Origin: Zoogloea ramigera
Lineage (GTDB): Bacteria; Pseudomonadota; Gammaproteobacteria; Burkholderiales; Rhodocyclaceae
DNA length: 58,772 bases
Direction: 5' to 3'
Assembly: GCF_006539865.1 (NCBI RefSeq)
Contig: NZ_BJNV01000023.1
Coordinates: 1 to 58,772, forward strand
Positions 27,990-36,224 of this stretch are shown here, in pieces. The first letter of the stretch is position 1. The number at the start of each line of letters is the position of its first letter. A model generated the notes under the pieces. It was not told the origin of the DNA, did not search any database, and was given only the letters and a program-made list of their open reading frames with translations. A program made the position numbers and the translations under genes.

Positions 27990-30115
27990 TAAAACCCGTC
28001 GCAAACATAATTCCGCTGGACACCGAGGCCGAGGGGCGTCGTGAGGTCCTTGCACGATTCAATTCAGCAGAAATCATGCATCTTGGTCGTGACGACCTGC
28101 TCGCCGCCAAAGCTCTAGCAGGGCACGGCAGCGAGTGGGGCTGCTGGACAACCCCAAAAACGCTGATTCCAGGCGGAAGAAAATCCGCTTTGGAAATCGA
28201 CCTTAGAAAGCGTCTGCTAAGCTTCCTTACCAAAGAGCCAATTGCAGCAACTCCCCAATCTGTCCTTGTCGACGAGGGTGTGTTAACGCTCACCCGGATT
28301 GCGTTGCTTTTGAAGCTGGTGCCAACAGGGGGGCGTGGTGGTAAAAGCGCGATCCTCAAAGCGCCTAGTATCGCACATGTACTTTACGGAACCTGGCCCA
28401 AGCTTATTGCTCGCTCGCTTCGACGCAAGGCCGAGGATCCCTCCGTCGAGGGGTTGTTCCAATGCTTAACTGACACCGATGTCTCTGAGTTCAGGGCTAT
28501 AACAAAAACGCGCGCTGAGATCGATCGCCTTCACACACTCGTCGCTCGTGGGGTCTGGTTGGACGCACCGCCGCAGCCCGATATACGGCAAACCACCAAT
28601 CCAGCTACCCGAGCCGCTCCACCAATCTTCGAAACCAAGTCGGAACCCTTTCCCCCGCTGCCAGACGAATGGCTGGCTGAAATCGGCCCGCGTGTGCTAT
28701 GGGTGATCGAGGACATGGGGCCGAACCTTTTGCGATTGCTCGAGAATTTGTGTGAAGCCTTCAAAGGGCTCGATTGGGCAAAGACGAATATCGGTAAAAA
28801 CGTCTCGAAGTTAATTACGGCCAACCTTGAGCGCCATCCATGGTTGGATCGCTCGGGCAATCCTTTGAAGCCTCCATTCAATCTCACTACTGCAAACGGG
28901 AAGCATGGCGCGGACACCTGCGAATGGCCTCCATGCAATTGGGAGCACATCACTGTGCTGAGCATCGTGCTCCAAGCTGCCCACCTCTTCGTAACGCTGC
29001 TCTTGAGTGGAGGGCGTTCGGGCGAGATTGCAACTCTGAAGCAAAATTGTGTTGAAATTGGGCGCGACGGCAAGAACTATCTCTCGGGCTACACCTACAA
29101 GCTGGCCGGTAATCTGTTCGGCGATGCTAGAACTTGGCCCGCTCCCGACATTCTCGCCCAGTGCTTGGGACATCAGGCACGGCTAGCGGCGGCATGGAAT
29201 TGGTTGCCGTCTTCCTACGGCGAAGGTCTGCCACAAACCCCGCGTTTCGGGGATGCTCTGTGGATCTCGATTAGGGTGGCAGGGAAATTTGACAAAGATT
29301 TGAATCTTGATATCAATTCCGCACTTAAAAACCTCGCCCGCCGCCTCGACATGGATCCGATGCCCGGCGGCAAGAATGTCCATGCTCACCGCTTCCGCAA
29401 GACTATCGGTCGCCTTGCCGGAGTCACTCTCTTCAACTCGCCGCTAGTGCTCAAGCGCATATTCGGACATAAGTCCATAGAAATGACCTTGCATTACATC
29501 CTCTGCGATCCGGGCGTGCGGAAGGAGGCAGAAATGGTTCTTCGCGAACTGCGCATCATGCACTGCGCCGAAGCGTTGGAGGAAATACATCAGGCAATGC
29601 GCGACGGTACGGCACTACCTGATCACGGCGGCCCCGGCGCGGCCCGCCTGATTACGGCTGTGCGCAACGAAGATGTAAAACTCAACCAATCGGGGCGCGT
29701 CTGGTCTGAAGGCAGCGCCTACGACCTCTCGCTCCTGCTCACCATGCAAGGTCAAGGATGGCGGCTGATTCAGGAAAATATTATTTGCTCTAAGGTGCCA
29801 GGAGAGGATGGCCTGTGTCGGAAGATGCGATCCAAGGGCGAACCCAACACAGCTAACTGTCAGCCTCAGTGTGATAACCGTATTGTCTTTGCCCGCAAGC
29901 GCCGGGATGTGGAGTTGAGCATAGAACAGTATCTTGATATTGCACGCCAGGCTCGCGACGATGGACAACTACTGGTGCTGGCAGCGAGCATGGACAATGC
30001 GCAGGATGATTGGGTGAGTTTCCCTGATCTTGAGCGGAAGTACCGCGCAGATCCGGAGGTTCAAGCCCTGCTAGCGTTGTGCGACGAACCGGAAGGTGAG
30101 GTGGAGTCAGCATGA
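27986..30115 (+). CDS. Tyrosine recombinase 3 of the trio (709 aa)
   Basis: A third integrase-fold protein, coupled by an ATGA overlap. The catalytic set is complete: Arg344 in LLLSGGRSGEIATL, His468 and Arg471 in VHAHRFRKTIGRLAG, His495 in IFGHKSIEM and Tyr504 in TLHYILCD. A C-terminal extension of about 200 residues carries Cys pairs (ENIICSK, DGLCRKM, ANCQPQCDN), similar in position to the Cys group in recombinase 2. The N-terminal 230 residues are unlike standard integrases. Together with recombinases 1 and 2 it probably forms a hetero-oligomeric recombination complex. Confidence 0.87.
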   Translation: MIKPVANIIPLDTEAEGRREVLARFNSAEIMHLGRDDLLAAKALAGHGSEWGCWTTPKTLIPGGRKSALEIDLRKRLLSFLTKEPIAATPQSVLVDEGVLTLTRIALLLKLVPTGGRGGKSAILKAPSIAHVLYGTWPKLIARSLRRKAEDPSVEGLFQCLTDTDVSEFRAITKTRAEIDRLHTLVARGVWLDAPPQPDIRQTTNPATRAAPPIFETKSEPFPPLPDEWLAEIGPRVLWVIEDMGPNLLRLLENLCEAFKGLDWAKTNIGKNVSKLITANLERHPWLDRSGNPLKPPFNLTTANGKHGADTCEWPPCNWEHITVLSIVLQAAHLFVTLLLSGGRSGEIATLKQNCVEIGRDGKNYLSGYTYKLAGNLFGDARTWPAPDILAQCLGHQARLAAAWNWLPSSYGEGLPQTPRFGDALWISIRVAGKFDKDLNLDINSALKNLARRLDMDPMPGGKNVHAHRFRKTIGRLAGVTLFNSPLVLKRIFGHKSIEMTLHYILCDPGVRKEAEMVLRELRIMHCAEALEEIHQAMRDGTALPDHGGPGAARLITAVRNEDVKLNQSGRVWSEGSAYDLSLLLTMQGQGWRLIQENIICSKVPGEDGLCRKMRSKGEPNTANCQPQCDNRIVFARKRRDVELSIEQYLDIARQARDDGQLLVLAASMDNAQDDWVSFPDLERKYRADPEVQALLALCDEPEGEVESA

Positions 30116-30597
30116 GCGAACAGCACAAGATAGCGGCACTAAAGCGCGGCGCAGCCCGCACTGAGAAGATGTTTCACCAAGTTGAGGATGCCATTAGAGC
30201 TATAGCTGATGAGATGGCAGCCAACGATGGAATTTACCCCCGTAACGGCGGTGCTGTCTCGATGGCCGAGCTTGCCCGTCGTGCTGGGATTAACGAGGCG
30301 ACTTTCTATAAAAAGGACAACACAGCGCTCAAGGAACGTGCCTCGCTGTGGCTCGAAGCCTTAAAGAAAAAGGAAGCTGTAGGGCGTATGCGCGTCCGCA
30401 AATCCTTCCAGCAGCGTGCCGAGAGTTGGAAAGAGAAGTACGATGCCCTTCAGAATCGACACATTATTACGGAACTTCAGTTGCAACAGTTGCAGGCTGA
30501 GCACGAAAAGCTCCAGCGTGACTATGGTGCTTTGCTGGAGCAGATGCGCCTAGGTACCGCTACTAAGATCACCCCGATACCGAAGGCAAAAACCTGA
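30112..30597 (+). CDS. Small HTH/coiled-coil protein of the recombinase operon
   Basis: A 161-aa protein coupled to recombinase 3 (ATGA) and to the next gene (TGATG). Residues 45-70 (SMAELARRAGINEATFYKKD) look like a helix-turn-helix, of the kind seen in small proteins that accompany Tn554-type recombinases (TnpC position). Residues 100-150 form a Gln/Glu/Leu-rich coiled coil. It may bind the element ends or bridge recombinase subunits. I cannot assign a family with certainty. Confidence 0.75.
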   Translation: MSEQHKIAALKRGAARTEKMFHQVEDAIRAIADEMAANDGIYPRNGGAVSMAELARRAGINEATFYKKDNTALKERASLWLEALKKKEAVGRMRVRKSFQQRAESWKEKYDALQNRHIITELQLQQLQAEHEKLQRDYGALLEQMRLGTATKITPIPKAKT

Positions 30598-31091
30598 TGG
30601 CCCGGCCGTCCGTAATCCCCGGCATCAAGGCGCGCCTAGAAGAGTGGCTGGATCATTGCGAGGCCGCATATTTGTCTCAGCCGGAGGCCGCCCGCAAGCC
30701 CACCTTACCCTTGTGTCCCGATGGCAAGATCAATGTCCGCGCCGTGGCCCAAGCGATCCACCTCAAGCCAACGCAGGAGAAATATCTTTACGAACGAGCA
30801 GAGCTGACCCAGCTCATCAATTGCATCGCTGAAGGACAGGGGGTGCTCCCCATCGGCTCCAGGGCAAATCAGACCGACGCGGACAAGCAGATCAAACAAA
30901 AGATCATCCTGCACGCCAAGAACGCGCAAGAAGCTACCCAGGCGGCAACGGAAGCCGTTGCAGCACAGCAGGAGCTACTCGAGCGCATCCGGGTGCTGTC
31001 AGCCGAGCTGGCGGCATCCAACGCGGAAGTGGAACGCTTGCGCGCCCGGCTTCAGGCCGTCGAAAACGGCGTTTGGGTGTCTGTTCAATGA
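30597..31091 (+). CDS. Small helical protein of the recombinase operon, function unknown
   Basis: A 164-aa protein that starts within the stop codon of the preceding gene (TGATG) and overlaps the helicase start (ATGA). Residues 45-65 (KINVRAVAQAIHLKPTQEKY) could form a DNA-binding helix pair. Residues 105-158 form a strong coiled coil (AAQQELLERIRVLSAELAA and following). The overall plan, a putative DNA-binding half plus a coiled coil, matches the protein encoded just before it, although the sequences differ. I do not recognise it beyond that. Confidence 0.7.
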   Translation: MARPSVIPGIKARLEEWLDHCEAAYLSQPEAARKPTLPLCPDGKINVRAVAQAIHLKPTQEKYLYERAELTQLINCIAEGQGVLPIGSRANQTDADKQIKQKIILHAKNAQEATQAATEAVAAQQELLERIRVLSAELAASNAEVERLRARLQAVENGVWVSVQ

Positions 31092-33253
31092 GTGCTGGGT
31101 TTACCTTCGACAGCGACGTCACCGTGACACGCGTGGTCTCTACGCTGGAGTACGGTGCAATCTTCGTCGGAGAAACACCGGCGGGTGACAAGGTTCGGGT
31201 GCGCTACTTGGGGCGCACTGAGCTGCCCATGGTCGGTGATACGTTCGCCGTCAAAGGCCAGTTGTCGAATTGGACCGACAAGTTCCAGCGCTTACATCGG
31301 CAGGTCGAGAGCAAGGTGATGAAACGCCGGGCTGTGTTGGGCGATCTGCTTGGCCCCTTCCTGCAGCGCGTGCCAAACATCGGCCCCCAACGCGCCCAGC
31401 GGTTGATGGCGAATTACGGTCATGATCTGATTCAAGCCTTGTCCGATCCGGCCAAGATGGACGAAGTCGCTGGAGTCCTCGAACCAAACAAGCCTGCGCT
31501 CGCCGCACGGATGACCGCCCAGCTCTTTGCTGCCATGGCCGAGAAGTCGGCAGCAGATCGGGTGAAACTCGCGGAAGCGGAATTCCTAGTCGTGCTGGAG
31601 AAGGTTGGCCTGCGCGAACCTCGCGTGGCCAACCGCCTATGGCGATTCTGTGCGGGTGTCGACGCCATTGAACGCCTAAACAATAATCCCTACCTGGCTG
31701 CCCATCTCACAACCTGGAGGGTCGCGGATCGCGTCGGTAAGCTGCTGCTGCGCAAAGTTGAATTGGGAGACGATCTTGATCGTCATCCATCCCGGCTTAT
31801 GGGGGCACTAGCAAGCGTATGGCAAGAGCTGTTGCAGGAGGGTGACAGCGCAGCCATCTTGCCCGTGGTGCGTGAAAAGCTGACCAAACGCGGCGTCGAT
31901 GCTGATCTTGCGTTGCAGCATGCCGAGCAGATCGGCAATCTGCATCGCCGAGGTGAGTTGATTCGCGTGCCAGGAGCCGCATGGCTTGAGGATGAGGTGG
32001 CAAGGATGTTGAGGGAAATTGAAGCCACACCCGGTCATATCATTCTGCCGGATGAGCAGAGCCTAGACGCGCTCATCGACGATGCCGAGCGGGCTTGCGA
32101 ACTTCGCCTGACCGGCGAGCAGGCAGACGCGTTGCGCAAGCTGATGTTCCTGCCATTAGGAGTGTTGCAAGGTGGCGCCGGCGTTGGCAAGACGACAGTC
32201 ATGAAAGTCCTGGCTTACATCTGGGAGCGCCAGTGCGGCAATGTCGTATTCGGAGCCTTGGCGGGCAAGGCGGCACTGCAACTCTCGCGTGGCGCTTCGA
32301 CCCCCGACTCACCGCGCCTTGCGCACACGTTGGCTCGGTTGATTGGAATGCTTGCCCAACAGGCAGCCTTCGAGGCAGACCCTGTCAATCAACGTCGCCC
32401 CGAAATCGAGTTCAACAACAAGACGCTCCTGGTCATCGACGAGGCGGGGATGATGGACACGCCTACGTTCTATCAATTGCTCAAGTTGCTGCCCAAGGGT
32501 GTGCGGATTCTTCTGGCTGGAGATGACGGACAGCTGTTCCCAGTCGCCTTCGGCAAAATTTTCCATGATCTGGTGGAGGAGAGGTCGCGTGTCGCCATGC
32601 TGACAAAGGTTTTGCGGCAGGCGGAGGGCAGCACGATTCCTCTGGCGGCCCACCAGATCCGGAACGGCAGTGCACCAGTCCTGACCGGTTGGAAAGGCGA
32701 AACGAAAGGTGTGTTCCTTGTCGATTCAGAGCAACTCGATTCGCTACAACGCAGCGACGATTTCATGCTGATTGCAGCGCGAAGGCAAACGGTCGATTCT
32801 TGGAACGAGTGTGAATCGTTGAAGCGAAGAACGGATCGCGTGCAGATTCGGCGCCTAGGGCCTTTGGCTACAATAGCTTCAGGTGACCCTATCATCATCA
32901 CCCGAAACCGCTACAAGTACGGTCTTTTCAATGGGTTGCTTGGTACTGTAACCAACATTGACGGCGAGTTGGTGCAAGTGCATTTTGATGATGAGAAGGA
33001 GCCCCGGGAACTACCCCAGGAAGCCGAGGTGGACGTTGAATTGGCCTACGCCATAACCTGTCACAAAGCGCAGGGCAGCTCTGCTGCAACGGTGGTTCTG
33101 ATTGCGGATGACGGAATGCTGGTTACGCGGGAGTGGCTCTACACAGGAATTACCCGAGGGCGCGAGCTGGTGCTGCTCAACGCGGCTAGTCACCAAAAGC
33201 TCAGTGAGGCCGTTGCCCGGCGTGCCAACAGGACTACCGGGTTTAGGCTGTGA
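31088..33253 (+). CDS. RecD2-like superfamily 1B DNA helicase
   Basis: A 721-aa protein with the RecD2 layout. It has an N-terminal small beta domain, a helix-hairpin-helix segment (FLQRVPNIGPQRAQRLM, residues 91-107), and a long helical region. An ATPase core follows, with Walker A GGAGVGKTT (about 362), Walker B LLVIDEAGMMD (about 447), LLAGDDGQLFPV, and the C-terminal motifs AITCHKAQGSSA and YTGITRGRE. RecD2 enzymes are 5'-3' helicases without RecBC. This is the sixth cistron of the coupled recombinase operon, so it probably acts in excision, integration or replication of the element and not in general repair. No nuclease domain is seen. Confidence 0.88.
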   Translation: MSAGFTFDSDVTVTRVVSTLEYGAIFVGETPAGDKVRVRYLGRTELPMVGDTFAVKGQLSNWTDKFQRLHRQVESKVMKRRAVLGDLLGPFLQRVPNIGPQRAQRLMANYGHDLIQALSDPAKMDEVAGVLEPNKPALAARMTAQLFAAMAEKSAADRVKLAEAEFLVVLEKVGLREPRVANRLWRFCAGVDAIERLNNNPYLAAHLTTWRVADRVGKLLLRKVELGDDLDRHPSRLMGALASVWQELLQEGDSAAILPVVREKLTKRGVDADLALQHAEQIGNLHRRGELIRVPGAAWLEDEVARMLREIEATPGHIILPDEQSLDALIDDAERACELRLTGEQADALRKLMFLPLGVLQGGAGVGKTTVMKVLAYIWERQCGNVVFGALAGKAALQLSRGASTPDSPRLAHTLARLIGMLAQQAAFEADPVNQRRPEIEFNNKTLLVIDEAGMMDTPTFYQLLKLLPKGVRILLAGDDGQLFPVAFGKIFHDLVEERSRVAMLTKVLRQAEGSTIPLAAHQIRNGSAPVLTGWKGETKGVFLVDSEQLDSLQRSDDFMLIAARRQTVDSWNECESLKRRTDRVQIRRLGPLATIASGDPIIITRNRYKYGLFNGLLGTVTNIDGELVQVHFDDEKEPRELPQEAEVDVELAYAITCHKAQGSSAATVVLIADDGMLVTREWLYTGITRGRELVLLNAASHQKLSEAVARRANRTTGFRL

Positions 33254-33363
33254 CGAGCGGAAGGGGGGTCAAGGGATCGTGGAATAAATGGAGGGGACCC
33301 TTTGGGGAGTCAGCCGTTTATGCCGCGAAAGCCCTTGACGCCGCTGGAGCGACAGACGCTAAT

Positions 33364-33404
33364 GGCAGCCGGGGTGAGTTAATTTTTAACTCACCCCGGC
33401 TGCC
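33364..33404. repeat. Perfect 19-bp inverted repeat with 3-nt loop
   Basis: The arms are 33364-33382 and 33386-33404, and the loop is TTT. It lies 110 bp after the helicase stop and has no T-run beyond the right arm. It could end the recombinase operon transcript or be a structural DNA site. Confidence 0.85.
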
Positions 33405-33422
33405 TCACGGCGAGTGCGGGGT

Positions 33423-33439
33423 TTGGGGCTGAGCCCCAA
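33423..33439. repeat. Short inverted repeat TTGGGGCT / AGCCCCAA
   Basis: The 8-bp arms are separated by one base, 18 bp after the larger hairpin. The two lie in a 418-bp stretch (33254-33671) without a gene. Confidence 0.7.
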
Positions 33440-33671
33440 GGTTGTTGGCGCCGGTCTGATCTTGGCCGAGCGTGCCGGAGCCGGATTGACCAGCGAGAGA
33501 AGGTTCTTTTCGATTTGTAATCGAAGAGTTAAGTGCCGGACTCCTGATCAGTTTGAAACCGGAATCCTGCCACCAGCCTGGTCGGTTTTTGACCGGCCCC
33601 AACAGAGCGGGTTCAAACCGAGCCTGCTGAGTGAAATTTTAATCGACTCCAGAGACGGTCACAGCACCAAA

Positions 33672-33893
33672 TCACTCTGGGAAAACTAACAGATCTGATG
33701 GCGGTTTGCCCAGTGCTCTTGCCAAGCGAACAATGTTCAGTAGGGCAACGTTGCGCTGACCTCGCTCCACCCCGCCCAGATAGCTTCTGGCGAGACCACT
33801 TTCGAGAGCTAACCGCTCTTGCGACCAACCGATTTCCTTGCGTAAAGCCGCAAGTCGTTGGCCAAACAGAATGCGAGGGTCGGTTTCGTCCAC
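33672..33893 (-). CDS. XRE-family helix-turn-helix regulator
   Basis: A 73-aa one-domain DNA-binding protein: FGQRLAALRKEIGWSQERLA, then LARSYLGGVERGQRNVAL and NIVRLARALGKPPSDL. It resembles phage Cro/CI-type regulators and the controller proteins of restriction-modification loci. It is divergent from the DUF2726 gene, so it may repress that gene and itself through the 131-bp gap between them. Confidence 0.88.
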   Translation of the reverse strand: MDETDPRILFGQRLAALRKEIGWSQERLALESGLARSYLGGVERGQRNVALLNIVRLARALGKPPSDLLVFPE

Positions 33894-34024
33894 GGTCCAT
33901 ACATCGAAAAAGATGTACGGATGCTAGGTTTCCGATCACTTTGAGACCACGCTCTATAAGTGACAATCGGTCGCTCACAAAGTACGATGTCGGAAGTTCA
34001 TTTTCCGGTTCGACACTCAAGGCT

Positions 34025-34951
34025 GTGTTCAAGCGCGAAGTCTCTCCTGAAGTACGTAGGCTTCAAAATCTGCTGGGCGAAGGTGATCACGTAGGCTTTC
34101 TCGAGTCCTTCAGTGGTGGTCGTTGGCTGCATCTTGCGGCAGACAGAGATTTCCTCCGGGCTTTGGCTGGTGAGGGCTTATGCATTCTGCTTCAAGGAAA
34201 GGATCCATCTCGGCGCCTTATGCAGCGCTATGGCGACTTACTGCTCGCCGGCTTGGTACGCGCACCTGTCGAGACGGTGTGTGACCTTGCCAACCGTCTT
34301 CGCTCATCACGACTTTTGGAAGTGGCTGCCCGATTGCGCAGCAAGGAACTGAGAAGTCCTCATTCGACAACTAAGCCGATAGAGCACCCCGACTCGGACC
34401 AGTTTGCACCGCTGGCGCCAATATTTCAGGTCCGCCGCATCGTTCAGTCAACTTTCATGGTGCCGGGGCGGATGGACGCTTCGGATTTGCTTAGCGCACG
34501 TAAGTCGGTATTTCGGACCCACCAGGAACGAACCCTTCTTCAGGCTTTATCACTCCGATTCCCCGGCCTGATGGCGCTACCAAACTACCCTTTGGATCAA
34601 GTTGCCGATTTAAACCGGCTTCAGCATCAACTTGATGATGAGGCATGGCTGTATGTCAAGCGCTGCCGTCCTGCTGCCATACTGGTGATTCCCGATGAGG
34701 GCGATCCCATCGCTGCCTTTGACCTGGGGCAAGATGAGATCGAGGTATCGGCGACTCGTAGGCTTGATCAGATGAAGAAGCGTATTTTCCAAGCGATTGG
34801 TCTGCCTCTGTTCCGGTTTCGCGCTGAGTCGCCTGATTCCATCACCACGGACGAGTGGTATGCGCTCTTAACGGACGAAGTTCTGCCTAAGCTGGATACC
34901 GGATTCCGGCTCCGGAAGCGTTCTGTGACTTACGGTTTTGTGCCAGTATAA
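34025..34951 (+). CDS. DUF2726-domain protein (putative nuclease-like), start uncertain
   Basis: About 308 aa from a GTG at 34025. The C-terminal part, beginning near ILVIPDEGDPIAAFDLG and continuing DQMKKRIFQAIGLPLFRFR, fits DUF2726, a domain that resembles PD-(D/E)XK nucleases. The expected acidic residues are partly visible (AAFDLGQDEIEV). The N-terminal half is helical and unrecognised. Open reading continues upstream to 33698, but that stretch is antisense to the XRE gene and is unlikely to be translated. The ribosome-binding site is weak (CAAGG). It is a cargo gene with its own promoter and a possible defence or DNA-processing role, based on domain only. Confidence 0.65.
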   Translation: MFKREVSPEVRRLQNLLGEGDHVGFLESFSGGRWLHLAADRDFLRALAGEGLCILLQGKDPSRRLMQRYGDLLLAGLVRAPVETVCDLANRLRSSRLLEVAARLRSKELRSPHSTTKPIEHPDSDQFAPLAPIFQVRRIVQSTFMVPGRMDASDLLSARKSVFRTHQERTLLQALSLRFPGLMALPNYPLDQVADLNRLQHQLDDEAWLYVKRCRPAAILVIPDEGDPIAAFDLGQDEIEVSATRRLDQMKKRIFQAIGLPLFRFRAESPDSITTDEWYALLTDEVLPKLDTGFRLRKRSVTYGFVPV

Positions 34952-35039
34952 GCTTTTGAACTAAGCTCCTAGCCCAAGCAGATTCCGCTCCGCGTCCACT
35001 CTGTTCACTGGCAGGATTTCTCATGTATCGGGGTCTGTT

Positions 35040-36224
35040 TCAGGCCTTTACTAGCTTTGCAGAACCAGGATCGTAGATGTAGTCGGTGATGCTGCCATCC
35101 TTGATCCGATCGACGGCCTCATCAATGACGAACAGCGGAGCTAGAAACCACTCCTCCGGCTGCACTGGGTGACCGAAGCGGTCATTAATGGTGATATTCA
35201 ACCGAGCGGGTGTGAACAGCCTGTGAAACAGATTCTCCATCCGTGAGCGATTGATCCCAGCGAGCTTGTAGGTTGCAACGACCTCGACCTTCGCCAGAAG
35301 GTAGGTTGATTCGTTCTCGGCGTTGGCGATACGCGCCTCCAATCTGCCGCCGGTCACACCCACCTTGTGGATGACGTCGCGGTGCTGCGCGACGTAGGGA
35401 TGGTCGGACAGGGAGCGCAGGACGTAGATCGTGCCGCTTTCAACGTCATCGGCCTCAAACTCGCCGCCGAAAGAGAGTTGCCCGCTCTCGGGTGAGACCA
35501 GCCGCCGCGCGGCGGGGTCGTTGTAGAACGCGCGCTGGAGCGAGCGCAGCAGCAGATTGCTCTCGGTGCCGTTGGAGAAGATGAGGCGCAGGCGGCGGTC
35601 CACTTCCCCGGCGGTGGTTTTCAGCGGCTCGCCGACCTCGGCGACGTAGAGCGTGATGCCATCGAGGACGAAAAAGTCCCCGACCTCAATCGCGCGGCGG
35701 CCCGCCTCTATGGGCTGGGACTGGCGCAAGCCGGTTTTGACTTCCGTTTGCACGCGCTCGAACAACGGCCGAAAGGTCTCGAAGTCCTCGCATGGCTTGC
35801 GATCCGCGATCTCCTCGGCGGCACGCTTCTCGGCGCTGGTGCGGACATGGCGCAGGACCGTGATATCGTCCGCGTCAGCCACACCCGCCAGCTCGGCAGC
35901 CAAGTCGTCGATGTCGATGGCTTCGTCCGCCGAAGCGGCAACGGTAGGTGCCCCAGCAAGCAAGCCCTGATGGTCTAGCGGCTCAAGCAAGGCGCGGCAA
36001 TCCGGGAGCGCGCGTAGACGGTCGAGCCGCACGGCATATAGGCGCTCGAATATGTCGCGGTCTTCCCCATGCTGCGGGGCACGTCCGTGCTTCTCGGCGA
36101 AGCGTTGGATTTCCTCGAAGCCTGCGACGACGCGCTCCTCGCTGGCTGGGCGTCCACCCTTTTTCTCGGGCGGCGCGAACTCCGCAAGTTCTGCGGCGAG
36201 TTCGTCGAGATCGGCGTTACTCAT
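35040..36224 (-). CDS. GIY-YIG nuclease-domain protein
   Basis: A 394-aa protein, third gene of the methyltransferase-helicase-nuclease operon. The C-terminal GIY-YIG (T5orf172/MUG113-type) domain, about residues 275-370, has GTIYVLRSL, HKVGVTGGRLEARI with the catalytic Arg, and the conserved Glu in SRMENLFHRLF. Residues 1-150 are acidic and helical with repeated DDLAAELA and DELAAELAEF segments; the first of these lies within the extreme N-terminus. A middle domain (150-265) is unrecognised. ATG 36224 has GGAGGGG upstream and overlaps the helicase stop by 8 bp. It is likely the cleaving component of the module. Confidence 0.85.
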   Translation of the reverse strand: MSNADLDELAAELAEFAPPEKKGGRPASEERVVAGFEEIQRFAEKHGRAPQHGEDRDIFERLYAVRLDRLRALPDCRALLEPLDHQGLLAGAPTVAASADEAIDIDDLAAELAGVADADDITVLRHVRTSAEKRAAEEIADRKPCEDFETFRPLFERVQTEVKTGLRQSQPIEAGRRAIEVGDFFVLDGITLYVAEVGEPLKTTAGEVDRRLRLIFSNGTESNLLLRSLQRAFYNDPAARRLVSPESGQLSFGGEFEADDVESGTIYVLRSLSDHPYVAQHRDVIHKVGVTGGRLEARIANAENESTYLLAKVEVVATYKLAGINRSRMENLFHRLFTPARLNITINDRFGHPVQPEEWFLAPLFVIDEAVDRIKDGSITDYIYDPGSAKLVKA

